A stretch of 64,000 nucleotides of DNA from VAZQ01 sp035263865 (lineage in GTDB: Bacteria > Pseudomonadota > Alphaproteobacteria > Rhizobiales > Xanthobacteraceae), in NCBI GenBank assembly GCA_035263865.1, contig DATFQX010000203.1, positions 20,802-84,801 of the forward strand. The letters are read 5' to 3'. How positions within the stretch are numbered: position 1 is the stretch's first letter; each line of letters starts with the position of its first letter. Below, in pieces: positions 42,688-52,033 of this stretch. A program made the translations under genes and the position numbers. The notes beneath the pieces were generated by a model. The model saw only the letters and a program-made list of their open reading frames with translations, was not told the origin of the DNA and made no database searches.

Positions 42688-43593
42688 ATGCAAATGACGC
42701 TGCTCAACAATCCGACCGCGCGGTTCCTGATGTGCCGCCCGGAGCACTTCGCGGTCAGCTACACCATCAATCCGTGGATGGATCCGAAGCGCTGGGCGCG
42801 CGACGCCGGCGCGCACGCGGCGGCGGAGCGCGAATGGGCGGCGCTGCATCGCAAGCTGCTCATGCTGGGCGCTGCGGTCGAGCTGGTCCCACCCGTGCCT
42901 GGCCTGCCCGATCTCGTCTTCACCGCCAATGCCGCTGTCGTGCTCGACGGCAAGGCGCTGCTGGCGCGCTTCCGCCATCCCGAGCGGCAGCGGGAGGAAG
43001 GGCATTTTGAAGCGGCGTTTCGCACGTTGCAGGCGCGCGGCCTCATTGACGTCGTGCGCAAGCTTCCCAAGCATTTAGTGCTCGAAGGCGCCGGCGACTG
43101 CGTGTGGGACACGCGGCGCAAGCTGTTCTGGATGGGCTATGGGCTGCGCTCCGACGCCGGCGCCGCGCGTGCGGTCGAGGACATGTTCGGCCAGGACGTT
43201 GTCGCGCTCGAGCTCGCAGATGCGCGCTTCTATCACATGGATACCGCGCTTGCGCCGCTGCCCGGCGGGGAGGTGATGTATCTGCCGGGCGCCTTCAGCG
43301 CGGCCGGACGGGCGGCGATCCGCGAGCGGGTCGCGCCGCACGAGCGGGTCGAGATCGCGATCGAGGACGGCTGCCGCCTCGCGGCCAATGCGGTCGCGCT
43401 GGGCAACACGCTGATCATGTCGGGCGGCGGGCGGCGCCTGCGCGCCGAGCTCCGCGAGCGCGGCTACGCGGTCGCCACGACGCCCCTCGCCTCTTTCCTG
43501 CGCAGCGGCGGCTCGGCCTTCTGCCTGACGCTGCGGCTCGACCGCCGCTCCGCCCCGCTCTCGGCACTGGCGCACAATGCCGCGGTCGCGTAA
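42688..43593 (+). CDS. Amidinotransferase-fold hydrolase, dimethylargininase/arginine deiminase type
   Basis: A 301-residue protein of the guanidino-modifying superfamily. PDLVFTANAAVVLDG carries the substrate-binding Asp region, LEGAGDCVWD the Glu/Asp pair, FYHMDTALAPLPGGEVMYLPG the catalytic His and SGGSAFCLTLRL the nucleophile Cys279. Members act on dimethylarginine or arginine and give citrulline plus amine or ammonia. The pairing with rocD points to arginine or methylarginine use, although citrulline-to-ornithine genes are not present in the window. A second Met two codons in is an alternative start. Which substrate is cut is not known. Confidence 0.85.
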   Translation: MQMTLLNNPTARFLMCRPEHFAVSYTINPWMDPKRWARDAGAHAAAEREWAALHRKLLMLGAAVELVPPVPGLPDLVFTANAAVVLDGKALLARFRHPERQREEGHFEAAFRTLQARGLIDVVRKLPKHLVLEGAGDCVWDTRRKLFWMGYGLRSDAGAARAVEDMFGQDVVALELADARFYHMDTALAPLPGGEVMYLPGAFSAAGRAAIRERVAPHERVEIAIEDGCRLAANAVALGNTLIMSGGGRRLRAELRERGYAVATTPLASFLRSGGSAFCLTLRLDRRSAPLSALAHNAAVA

Positions 43594-43747
43594 CGCGCTA
43601 TGACGCAAATCTGCGCTGACGGCGCGGCGAATTTGATCTAAGCTTCCTCAACGAGATGGCGCGAAGCCGAACGCCCGCCAGCCGTAAGCGACGGCTGCGG
43701 CAGAATTCGGCAGCGCGCGCGCGAGAACTCATGGGAGGACTTCGATC

Positions 43748-45079
43748 ATGCTCAAGAGCAAACTGACGCGTCGGCGGCTTCTGGCGACTGCGGCGGCATC
43801 GGTCATTGCGATGCCATACGTGCGCGGCGCTCACGCGGCCGGCAAACTCTCCGTCGGATTCTGGGACCATTGGGTGCCGGGCGCCAACACTGCGTCCCAG
43901 AAACTGTGCGAGGAATGGGCGGCCAAGGAAAAGGTCGATATCTTGATCGATTACATCACCTCGATGGGGAACAAGAATCTGCTTACCATCGCCGCCGAAG
44001 CGCAGGCGCGGTCGGGCCACGACATTTTCGCCTTCCCGAGCTGGCAACCGGCCGACCAAGCCAACCGACTTGAGCCGGTCGACGACATCATGACGGAACT
44101 GATCAAGCAGAACGGCGCCGTCAACCCGACGGTCGAATATTTGGCCAAGTCCACCGGTCGCTGGGTCGCGGTTCCCGCCTGCGTGGGGAGCCAGATCAAG
44201 GGCCCGTGCTCGCGCATCGATTTGATGAAAAAACATGCCGGCATTGACGTGCAGGACATGTATCCGGCGGGCTCGCCGCCGAAGGCCGAGGCCTGGACAC
44301 TCGATGCGATGCTCAAGGCCGCCGAGGCTTGCTACAAGGCAGGCTATCCCTTCGGCATTGGGCTTGGAGTCACGGAAGACAACGTCGACACCGCCGGGGC
44401 GATCTTCCAATCCTTCGGCGCCAATCTCGTCGACGCCAAGGGCAATGTCGCCGTCAAATCCGACCCCGTGCGCCAGGCGCTCGAGTATTACAAGCGACTT
44501 GCGCAGTGGCTGCCGCCGGACGCGCCAGCGTGGGACAACGCCTCCAACAACAAGTACCTCATCGCCGGCAAGGGCGCGCTGATCATGAATCCGCCGAGCG
44601 CGTGGGCGGTCGCCAAGCGCGATGCACCGCAGATCGCCGAGCAATTATGGACGCACGGCATGCCGGCCGGTCCGAAGGGGCGCTACGCGCCATTCATCCC
44701 TTACTTCTACGGCATCTGGAACTTCGGCAAGAACAGGTCGGCGGCCAAGAGCCTGCTCGTGCACCTCTCGCAACCGTCGGCGGTCGAGACGCTGGTTAAC
44801 GCGAGCGGCGGCTACGACCTGCCGGCATTCGAAAAGCTGACAACGTTCAAGGTCTGGGCCGAAGAGGGCCCACCGAAGGGCACGCTCTACCACTATCCAA
44901 ATCCGCACAATCACCAGATCCTCTCGGTGGCGGCGCAACCCGCACCGCCGAAGATCGCGGTGCAGATCTATACCCAGGCGATTCAAACCAAGATGGTGGT
45001 GCGGTTCATGCAGGGCGAGCCGCTCGAAAAGACGCTGGCCTGGGCGGAGACCGAGGTCGAAGGCTTCATGCGGACCTGA
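43748..45079 (+). CDS. Carbohydrate-type ABC importer, solute-binding protein (family 1)
   Basis: A 443-residue extracellular solute-binding protein. The N-terminus MLKSKLTRRRLLATAAASV has a twin-arginine-type motif (R-R-R-L-L-A) and a cut after HAA. The KLSVGFWDHWVPGANTASQK region and GALIMNPPSAWAVAKR later are typical of CUT1-family receptors. It precedes two MalF/MalG-type permeases on the same strand. Substrate (sugar, polyol or glycerol phosphate) is unknown. Confidence 0.87.
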   Translation: MLKSKLTRRRLLATAAASVIAMPYVRGAHAAGKLSVGFWDHWVPGANTASQKLCEEWAAKEKVDILIDYITSMGNKNLLTIAAEAQARSGHDIFAFPSWQPADQANRLEPVDDIMTELIKQNGAVNPTVEYLAKSTGRWVAVPACVGSQIKGPCSRIDLMKKHAGIDVQDMYPAGSPPKAEAWTLDAMLKAAEACYKAGYPFGIGLGVTEDNVDTAGAIFQSFGANLVDAKGNVAVKSDPVRQALEYYKRLAQWLPPDAPAWDNASNNKYLIAGKGALIMNPPSAWAVAKRDAPQIAEQLWTHGMPAGPKGRYAPFIPYFYGIWNFGKNRSAAKSLLVHLSQPSAVETLVNASGGYDLPAFEKLTTFKVWAEEGPPKGTLYHYPNPHNHQILSVAAQPAPPKIAVQIYTQAIQTKMVVRFMQGEPLEKTLAWAETEVEGFMRT

Positions 45080-45220
45080 GGCTGCCTACGCGGCGCCACT
45101 GCCAACTGCGGCGAATTCCCCGCCGCGGTCGCCAGCGGGCTCCTTCGCCGGGTGAGGGTGCCCGCTGCCGCGAGGACGTGGTGCACGCGCTGAGCGCTCC
45201 GGGGTCAGGAGAACGACTCG

Positions 45221-46156
45221 ATGGCCGACGCCGCGTTGGAGGCGCTTTCAATACCGCGTGGCAGCCGCCGTCGCTCCGCGCTGCGCAAGGCGATAGGGCG
45301 CAAATCCACCATTGCATTCCTGATGACGCTACCGCTCATCCTGCTCATCGCGTTTCTCGTTCTCTACCCCGCCTTCTACTCCATCCATCTCGCCACGCTG
45401 AACAAGTCGATGGAGCGCTTCGTCGGGTTTTCAAATTTTCTGTTCCTATTCAAGCGCGAGACGTTCTGGATGGTGGTGCGGCAATCTTGCATCTTCGCCA
45501 TCACGGCCGTGATCTTCAAGGCGCTGATCGGATTCATCCTCGCGCATTTCGTGCACAACATCCCGAGCCGCGGCCAGCGCAAGTGGCGCGGCATGCTGCT
45601 CGTGCCCTGGGTCATTCCGCCGGCGATGAGCTGCCTCGCCTGGCTGTGGCTGTTCGACCCCTCCTACAGCGCGTTCAACTGGATTCTGGAGAAGTTGAGC
45701 GTCGGTCCGGTGTCTTGGACCGGCGACGCGTATTGGGCGCGCTTCTGCGTCATTCTGGTCAATGTGTGGATCGGCGCGCCGTTCTTCATGATCATGTATC
45801 TCGCGGCGCTGAAATCGGTTCCCGAGCAGCTCTACGAGGCTGCGGCCATCGACGGCGCCAATTGGTGGCAGCGCATGCGCTATGTGACGCTGCCCATGAT
45901 GCGCAACATCATGGCCATCACCGCACTGTTTTCGCTGATCGTGACGTTCGCCAATTTCGACATCGTGCGTATCCTTACCGCCGGGGGCCCGACCGATCGC
46001 ACGCACGTGTTTGCCACGTGGGCGTTCTGGATCGGCATTCAGGGCAATGACATTCCGCTCGGCGCCAGCGTCTCGCTGTTCATGGTGCCGATCTTGACCG
46101 TCGCGGCGGTGTTCATACTGCGTGATATCCATCGACGCGCGAGCGACATGTCATGA
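45221..46156 (+). CDS. Carbohydrate-type ABC importer, permease 1 (MalF/UgpA-like)
   Basis: A 311-residue permease with six membrane segments; TLPLILLIAFLVLYPAFYSI near residue 35 is typical, and the EAA loop EQLYEAAAIDGANWWQRM near residue 208 marks contact with the ATPase. Its stop overlaps the start of permease 2 by 4 bases. It is separated from the receptor gene by 141 bases that contain a possible CAGCGGG/CCCGCTG stem. Confidence 0.9.
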   Translation: MADAALEALSIPRGSRRRSALRKAIGRKSTIAFLMTLPLILLIAFLVLYPAFYSIHLATLNKSMERFVGFSNFLFLFKRETFWMVVRQSCIFAITAVIFKALIGFILAHFVHNIPSRGQRKWRGMLLVPWVIPPAMSCLAWLWLFDPSYSAFNWILEKLSVGPVSWTGDAYWARFCVILVNVWIGAPFFMIMYLAALKSVPEQLYEAAAIDGANWWQRMRYVTLPMMRNIMAITALFSLIVTFANFDIVRILTAGGPTDRTHVFATWAFWIGIQGNDIPLGASVSLFMVPILTVAAVFILRDIHRRASDMS

Positions 46157-47067
46157 CCGCGGCATCCATCACCACCGCAACCACGCTGGGGCGCCGGCGC
46201 AGATACGGCAGTATCACCCAGGACCGGCGCTGGGCGCTGCGCTGGTCGTATTTCTTCCTCACCGTATTCGCGATCTTCTTCCTGATGCCGCCGATCTACA
46301 TGCTGATCACGTCGCTCAAGACCAGCGCGGAGATTTCCGCCGCAACCAACCCGTGGTGGGTCTATCATCCGACGCTGTCCAACTACTTCGAGCTGTTGGG
46401 CTCAGGACAGTACCTGACCTTCTTCCGCAATTCGGCGCTGGTCTCGGTCATCGTCGTGGCCGTCACCATGCTGATCAGCGTGCCCGCCGCGTTTGCGCTC
46501 TCGCGCATGCGGTTCTGGGGCTCGACCGCGCTCGCCACTGGAGTCTTCCTGACTTATTTGATCCCGGAAACCCTGCTGTTCATCCCGCTGTTCAAGATGT
46601 TTGCGCTGGTCAACGAGTACACCGGGATCCAGCTGATCAATCGCTGGTGGGTGCTGCTGCTGCTCTATCCGACGCTGACGGTGCCGTTCTGCACCTGGAT
46701 CATGATCGGATACTTCGCGTCGATCCCCAAGGAACTCGACGAAGCCGCACTGATGGACGGCGCGAATTATCGGCAGATTCTCACCCGCGTCTTCATCCCA
46801 GTGGCGCTGCCCGGCCTCATCGCGGCGACGATCTTCGCCTTTACGGTCTCCTGGGCGCAGTTTCTCTATCCGCTCGCCTTCACCACCTCGGCGGAGCAGC
46901 TGGTGCTGCCGGTCGGCATCGTCACCTCGCTGATCAAGGGCGACGTATTCAACTGGGGTCAGATCATGACCGGCGCGCTCATCGGCGCGGCCCCGCCGCT
47001 CATCATCTACGCCTTTCTCATGGACTATTACATCGCCGGGCTGACCGCCGGCGCCACCAAGGGCTAG
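46153..47067 (+). CDS. Carbohydrate-type ABC importer, permease 2 (MalG/UgpE-like)
   Basis: A 304-residue permease with six segments; the EAA loop KELDEAALMDGANYRQIL near residue 196 and IFAFTVSWAQFLYPLAF near residue 228 are typical of MalG. It is coupled to permease 1 by ATGA overlap. No cognate ATPase gene follows; htpG comes next after 211 bases. The ATPase must come from elsewhere in the genome, as in multi-use MsmX-like systems, or it lies outside the window. Confidence 0.9.
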   Translation: MTAASITTATTLGRRRRYGSITQDRRWALRWSYFFLTVFAIFFLMPPIYMLITSLKTSAEISAATNPWWVYHPTLSNYFELLGSGQYLTFFRNSALVSVIVVAVTMLISVPAAFALSRMRFWGSTALATGVFLTYLIPETLLFIPLFKMFALVNEYTGIQLINRWWVLLLLYPTLTVPFCTWIMIGYFASIPKELDEAALMDGANYRQILTRVFIPVALPGLIAATIFAFTVSWAQFLYPLAFTTSAEQLVLPVGIVTSLIKGDVFNWGQIMTGALIGAAPPLIIYAFLMDYYIAGLTAGATKG

Positions 47068-47278
47068 AAAAACGGCGCAAGCCCGGCGCCACAAACGATG
47101 CAACGCCTCGGCAAAGCCGGACAGTTCTATGTCTGTTCGCCCTTGAAAATCGCCGCCCCTCAACCAACTCGTTGAACGCCGAGCACCTGTTCGATGCGCG
47201 GCACCGGCGGAGGCGTGTGCGCTGAGCGCGCATGGTCCCGCCGCCATTGTCGGATGCCGTGAGGGGAAACTGCCTGCC

Positions 47279-49189
47279 ATGACTGTCGTTGATGAGAGCC
47301 GCCAGGAAAGCCGCGCGTTCGACGCCGACGTCGCGAGGCTGCTGCACCTGATCGTCCATTCGGTCTATTCCGATAAGGACGTTTTCCTTCGCGAACTGAT
47401 TTCCAATGCCGCCGATGCCTGCGAGAAGCTGCGCTACGAAGCCATCGCGCAGCCGCAGCTGCTCGGAGACGATCCGGCGCTGCGCATCACGCTTTCGATC
47501 GACGCCGACAAGAAGTGCCTCACTGTCGAAGACAACGGCATCGGCATGAGCCGCGACGAGCTGGCTGAGGGGCTCGGCACCATCGCGCATTCGGGAACCA
47601 AGGCCTTCATGGATCGCATAGAGGCCGCCCAGGGAAGTGAAAGCGCGACCTTGATTGGACAATTCGGCGTCGGCTTCTATTCGGCGTTCATGGTCGCAGA
47701 GCGCGTCGACGTATTCTCCCGCCGCGCCGGGGCCGAGGAGGCCTGGCAGTGGTCTTCCGACGGAAAGGGCACGTTTTCGGTTTCGCCTGTTGCGCTCGAG
47801 AGCGCTCCACGCCGCGGCACCCGCGTGGTCGCCCATCTGGCGGAAGAGGCGAAAATCTACCTCGAGCGCTTCAGACTGGAGCGCATGGTCAAGACTCAAT
47901 CCGGACACGTGCCGGTCCCTATTGCCATCGTGGAGAAGGCCGGCGAAAAGCCGTCCGAGCTCGTCGACGGGGCAGCTCTTTGGGTCAAACCCAAATCCGA
48001 GATTTCGGCAGCGGATTACACCGACTTCTACCGCAGCCTCACGGGCCATCTCCACGAGCCGGACCTGACGGTCCACTTCCGCGCCGAGGGGCGGCAGGAA
48101 TACACGGTGCTCGCTTTCGTTCCCGGCTCGCGCCCGTTCGACCTGTTCGATGCGGACCGCAAAGGCCGCATCAAGCTTTATGTCAAACGGGTCTTCATCA
48201 CCGACGAAGCGGAGATCTTGCCGCGCTATCTGCGTTTTGTCCGTGGGCTCGTCGACTCGGCCGACCTGCCGCTCAATCTTTCGCGCGAGATGATCCAGGA
48301 AAGTCCCATCCTGACTGCAATCAGGAAGGCGGTGACGAGCCGCATACTGGGCGAGTTCGAGAGACTCGCAGACAAGCAGGCTGCGACCTATGCCAAGATC
48401 TGGGAGAATTTCGGTGCCGTCCTGAAGGAAGGAATCTACGAAGATTTTGAGCGGCGCGACGCGCTGCTTGCACTCTCGCGCTTCAAGACCACCGCCTCGG
48501 CAGGGGCATGGCGAAGCCTGAAAGACTATTTGGCTTCGCTCAAAGAGAACCAGACCGCGATCTACTACGTAACGGGCGACGACATCGCTCGCCTCGAAAC
48601 TTCGCCGCACCTCGAAGGCTTCCGCGCCCGTGGCGTCGAGGTTCTGCTTCTGGCCGACCCGGTCGACAACTTTTGGGTCACTTCAGGCGGCTCCTTCGAG
48701 GGCAAGCCGCTCAAATCAGTCACGCAAGGGGCCACGGATTTGACGCTCATTCCGCGCATCGACGCCAAAGACGAGCCGTCGCCGCAGGCCGATCAGGCGG
48801 TGACGAATTTTCTTGCTTTCATCAAGGAGACGCTGGGCGAGGCAGTCTCCGACGTTCGCGCCTCGGACCGCTTGACCGACAGTCCAGTCTGTCTGGTTGC
48901 GCCGGAAACCGGCATCGATCGCCAATTGGAGAAGCTCCTGGCCAGCGCGGGACGCCTCAAGGTCAGCGCCAAGCCGATCCTGGAAATCAACCCGCGCCAC
49001 GCGATCGTCGTGGCACTCGCGTCGCTGGGCGAAGACGACTTGGCTTTCAAGCAGGATGCCGCCCACCTCTTGTTCGATGAGGCGCGCGTGCTCGACGGCG
49101 AGCCCCCGGCGGATGCACGGACGTTCTGCGATCGGTTGGGCCGCCTGCTGACGCGCAGTCTCGGCAAGCAGCCCGGCGCGGCGGTTTGA
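47279..49189 (+). CDS. htpG: Molecular chaperone HtpG (Hsp90)
   Basis: A 636-residue Hsp90. The ATPase domain has LHLIVHSVYSDKDVFLRELI, SNAADACEKLR with the catalytic-site Glu in LREL, DNGIGMSRDEL and GQFGVGFYSAFMVA. The middle domain has the Arg of LNLSREMIQES near residue 340, and a C-terminal dimer domain follows. Length is normal. It refolds stress-damaged proteins in the cytoplasm. No obvious sigma-32 promoter was found in the 211-base gap upstream. Confidence 0.96.
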   Translation: MTVVDESRQESRAFDADVARLLHLIVHSVYSDKDVFLRELISNAADACEKLRYEAIAQPQLLGDDPALRITLSIDADKKCLTVEDNGIGMSRDELAEGLGTIAHSGTKAFMDRIEAAQGSESATLIGQFGVGFYSAFMVAERVDVFSRRAGAEEAWQWSSDGKGTFSVSPVALESAPRRGTRVVAHLAEEAKIYLERFRLERMVKTQSGHVPVPIAIVEKAGEKPSELVDGAALWVKPKSEISAADYTDFYRSLTGHLHEPDLTVHFRAEGRQEYTVLAFVPGSRPFDLFDADRKGRIKLYVKRVFITDEAEILPRYLRFVRGLVDSADLPLNLSREMIQESPILTAIRKAVTSRILGEFERLADKQAATYAKIWENFGAVLKEGIYEDFERRDALLALSRFKTTASAGAWRSLKDYLASLKENQTAIYYVTGDDIARLETSPHLEGFRARGVEVLLLADPVDNFWVTSGGSFEGKPLKSVTQGATDLTLIPRIDAKDEPSPQADQAVTNFLAFIKETLGEAVSDVRASDRLTDSPVCLVAPETGIDRQLEKLLASAGRLKVSAKPILEINPRHAIVVALASLGEDDLAFKQDAAHLLFDEARVLDGEPPADARTFCDRLGRLLTRSLGKQPGAAV

Positions 49190-49243
49190 TACCAAACCCT
49201 GATACACAACCCAGCTGGACGGAATTGGAAAGGTGCTTTGGCG

Positions 49244-49472
49244 ATGGAGTGGGGACGTGAGTACTGGGACATTTTTCTCATCGCTGTTGTCGTCGTGATC
49301 GTTTTCGGGGTCATGCAAGCTTGGGCGTGGCTGACAGAACATCATAGAAGCGGGCAGGTGGATTTCCGATTTGCTCTCCCGCGCAATCATCGGAGCCCTC
49401 GGCGCCTTCCTCCTGGACCTTCTAGCCTCTTGGATCGCGCCAAAGTACTGGGGCACGCTTCGTGGGGTGTAG
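49244..49472 (+). pseudogene. Small membrane protein gene with a probable frameshift
   Basis: An ATG at 49244 gives MEWGREYWDIFLIAVVVVIV and more hydrophobic residues, then TEHHRSG, after which the frame becomes Arg/Pro-rich until a stop at 49516. In the next frame from about 49355 a good membrane-type segment reads RWISDLLSRAIIGALGAFLL, then DLLASWIAPKYW, ending at a TAG at 49470-49472. One extra base near 49350 would therefore split a two-helix protein of about 75 residues. If the annotated frame is right, it encodes a 90-residue hypothetical protein. No family recognised. Confidence 0.5.
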
Positions 49473-49604
49473 TCGGGCTGGCGCAGTGGGCGGAATGCTG
49501 TCCCGCATCCCATTAAGGAGACACCGCTCGTCAGAAAATTCAAAGTGAGGCACTACCCAATTCCGAGGCTGGTTGACGACCGATCGCGAGGATGAGCATC
49601 ATGA

Positions 49605-50768
49605 ATGCCTCTTTCCCTCTCCCCGACTTGGTCTTTCATGCAAGAACGTAACCCCCCGCAAGCGTCCGTGCACGACATCACGACGGCCCCGAGCCAGCTC
49701 CTCAATCTGCACGAGCTCGTCGCCAAGGCACGGCAGAATCTCAACCAGAACGACTGGGACTATATCGTCGGGGGCGTCGAATCGGAGACCACGCTGCGGC
49801 GCAACCGCATGGCGCTCGACTCAATCGCGTTCCGGCCGCGCGTGCTGCGCGATGTCAGCAAGGTCGACGCTTCGGTCAGCCAATTCGGGCGCAGACTTCG
49901 CCTGCCGGTGGTGCTGGCGCCGGTCGGCTCCCTGGAGAGCTTTCATGCCACGGGCGCCGAATCGGTGGTGCGCGCCGTCGACAAATTCGGGGCCGCGCAC
50001 ATGCTCAGCTCCGTCTGCGATCCCGGGCTCGAGCAGCTGGCGGCGGCAGCACCCAATGCGCTGCGGCTTTATCAGCTCTACGTGCGCGGCGACGAGGCTT
50101 GGGTTGACGATCACGTCGAGCGCGCGATCGCGCACGGCTATGCCGGATTCTGCCTCACAGTCGATACCGCGCATTACAGCCGGCGCGAGCGCGACATCGC
50201 CAAACGCTTCGTGACCGCCGGACGGCGGCGGGTGCAAGGCCGCGCCTTTCAAGCCGCGCTCGACTGGCGCACGGTAAAACGCATCAAAATGCGGTTCCAG
50301 ATTCCGCTGGCAATCAAGGGCATCGCTACTGCCGAGGACGCCGCCATCGCCCTCGATCACGGAGTGGAGTGGATTTACGTCTCGAACCATGGCGGCCGCC
50401 AGCTTGATCATGGCCGAGGCTCGATGGATGTGCTGCCGGAAGTAGTGAAAGCCGTTGCCGGCCGCGCCAAAATCATCATCGATGGATCGATCTGTCGCGG
50501 CAGCGATATCGTCAAGGCAATCGCCGCCGGCGCCGACCTGGTCGGCATCGGCCGCATGCAGTGCTTTGCGCTCGCCGCGGGCGGCGAGGCCGGCGTGGTG
50601 CGGCTTTTGGAGCTATTGGAGGACGAGGCGCAGCGCTGTCTCGGCTTGCTCGGGGTCAACACGTTGGCCGAGCTCGACCCCACTTACCTGCACGCCGCGC
50701 CGCACGCGAATCCGCCACACGTCTTGAGCGCGTTTCCGCTGCTAAAGATCGATGACTACCGGTACTGA
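49605..50768 (+). CDS. FMN-dependent alpha-hydroxy acid oxidase/dehydrogenase
   Basis: A 387-residue TIM-barrel flavoprotein. DWDYIVGGVESETTLRRNR near the start binds FMN, ALRLYQLYVRGDEA and LTVDTAHYSRRERD follow, and the active site carries SNHGGRQLDHGRGSMDVLPE with the catalytic His-Gly-Gly-Arg. The Lys in PLAIKGIAT is the usual flavin Lys. Members oxidise lactate, glycolate or mandelate. The start is uncertain: an ATG at 49638 (MQERNPP) is an alternative, and a 16-codon overlapping frame from 49601 sits nearer the GAGG site. It stands between two degraded regions but is itself intact. Confidence 0.9.
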   Translation: MPLSLSPTWSFMQERNPPQASVHDITTAPSQLLNLHELVAKARQNLNQNDWDYIVGGVESETTLRRNRMALDSIAFRPRVLRDVSKVDASVSQFGRRLRLPVVLAPVGSLESFHATGAESVVRAVDKFGAAHMLSSVCDPGLEQLAAAAPNALRLYQLYVRGDEAWVDDHVERAIAHGYAGFCLTVDTAHYSRRERDIAKRFVTAGRRRVQGRAFQAALDWRTVKRIKMRFQIPLAIKGIATAEDAAIALDHGVEWIYVSNHGGRQLDHGRGSMDVLPEVVKAVAGRAKIIIDGSICRGSDIVKAIAAGADLVGIGRMQCFALAAGGEAGVVRLLELLEDEAQRCLGLLGVNTLAELDPTYLHAAPHANPPHVLSAFPLLKIDDYRY

Positions 50769-50801
50769 CTCGATCCTGACGTCATCACCGCGGCATCACC
50801 G

Positions 50802-52009
50802 CTACGGCGAGCCGGGCGTCACCTTGCCAAAAATGGCGGAGGCATGGCCGGTCCAACGCAGGCCCACGAAACCGCCGTCGGCGTCGTAGAGATAGTCGAA
50901 GCCGTTGAGGAAGCGCACGCTGGTATTGACGAACGGCGGGCGGCTGCCGTCGACGAGATTAAGCCTTCTCGGAGCGAGCGGGTTGAGATCGTCGCCGATA
51001 GTGAAGGTATAGCGCACCTGCGGCGAACGCTCAGCGGGGATGGAAATTGTGAGTTTGGTGCCCGCCGCCAGCGTCGGCCCGACACTGTTGACGGTGCGGA
51101 TGTCGCCCGGGGCCTGACTCTCCGGCACGGTCAGATACATGACGGTCACGCCCGTATCCATCAGCAGGCTCCCACAGGCGGCAGGCTTTGTCCCGTTGAC
51201 CGAGATACAAGCCGGCGTGGCGGCCCAGTCTCGCCCGTCGGGCGCAGAGGCAAGCTTGACGTAGGAGAAATCCCCCTGCGTGTTGGCCGCGGTCAATCCG
51301 ACGTGCACCCCTCGCCGGGTAACGATATAGCCGCGCCGCATGCGCGCCTCATTGGCGCCGTCGTTATTCAGATGGGCGATGTTCAGGAACGGATTCTTGT
51401 CCGGCCCGCTTTGGGCCTGATGATCATGCCGGCGGCCGAATCCTATCCCCATCATCGAAATCCCGTGCGGCGCGTCGTTTGGCGTGCACCGCCGCGCGCG
51501 CGGCGTGCACGCAACCCGGGTGACGGCAAGCACCGGAATGGGCGCGGTGGTAATGCGTGTTCCATCCCCGCCCGCGATCGTCATCGATGTCACAACCATC
51601 GTCCGATCATGATGCGGCCGGAGCTGGAATAGGTGAGCTCGCCTGGCCCGAGCGATTGCAACCCGTCGATGTTCGGGATCTTATCCGCCGAAAGGACGAC
51701 ACCCGTAGAGCCGGTATCCATAACGGCGCCGTAGCTGCGTTCGCCGAACGAGATGCGCAGCCGCGGCACCGCAGTGATGTCCTCGCCTGGACCAGTCGCG
51801 TTGACGTACGGGAGATAAACGCCGCGGTCGTATTCGTCATATCGGCCGAGCGAACCGGCCGCGACCGGCACGCTGCCGAGCAGCAGCCCTGCGACCGCGG
51901 TACGCAGAATAGGAGGAATTGCCAAGGCCGATCTCAATGCTGGAATGGCCTGATCTATAACCACATCACCGCGCGCATCCCGGGCAGCAAGGAACCACCT
52001 GCTGATCAA
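50802..52009 (-). pseudogene. Two-lobed aspartic-protease-like protein split by a frameshift
   Basis: The frame ending at 51590 has a hydrophobic export-like segment (ILRTAVAGLLLGSVPVAAGS) and YGAVMDTGSTGVVLSADKIP, an Asp-Thr-Gly-Ser catalytic motif, then YSSSGRIMIGRW and stops. The second frame opens at an ATG at 51599, overlapping by 10 bases, and continues as VVTSMTIAGGDG; it later has LLMDTGVTVMYLTVPES, a second Asp-Thr-Gly. Read together they give one two-lobe, pepsin-like arrangement. This is unusual in bacteria. The 51590-51599 region implies a single-base indel, or possibly a coupled overlap. The first 25 codons lie inside the inverted aldolase segment, so the true start may be a TTG near 51931. 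Confidence 0.65.
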
Positions 52010-52033
52010 CCTTTACGCGTACTTGTCGACTAG
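51936..52033 (+). pseudogene. Class II aldolase fragment, internal segment in inverted orientation
   Basis: On the plus strand, bases from about 51936 read WNGLIYNHITARIPGSKE, which is the second conserved block of class II aldolase/adducin proteins (usual form DLIYNHITARIPG). After one +1 shift near 51990 the next family block follows as HLLINLYAYL (usual form HFLINPYGLL), ending about 52030. The first block of the same family lies on the opposite strand just to the right. No start codon or full domain is present, so this is a remnant. Confidence 0.7.
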
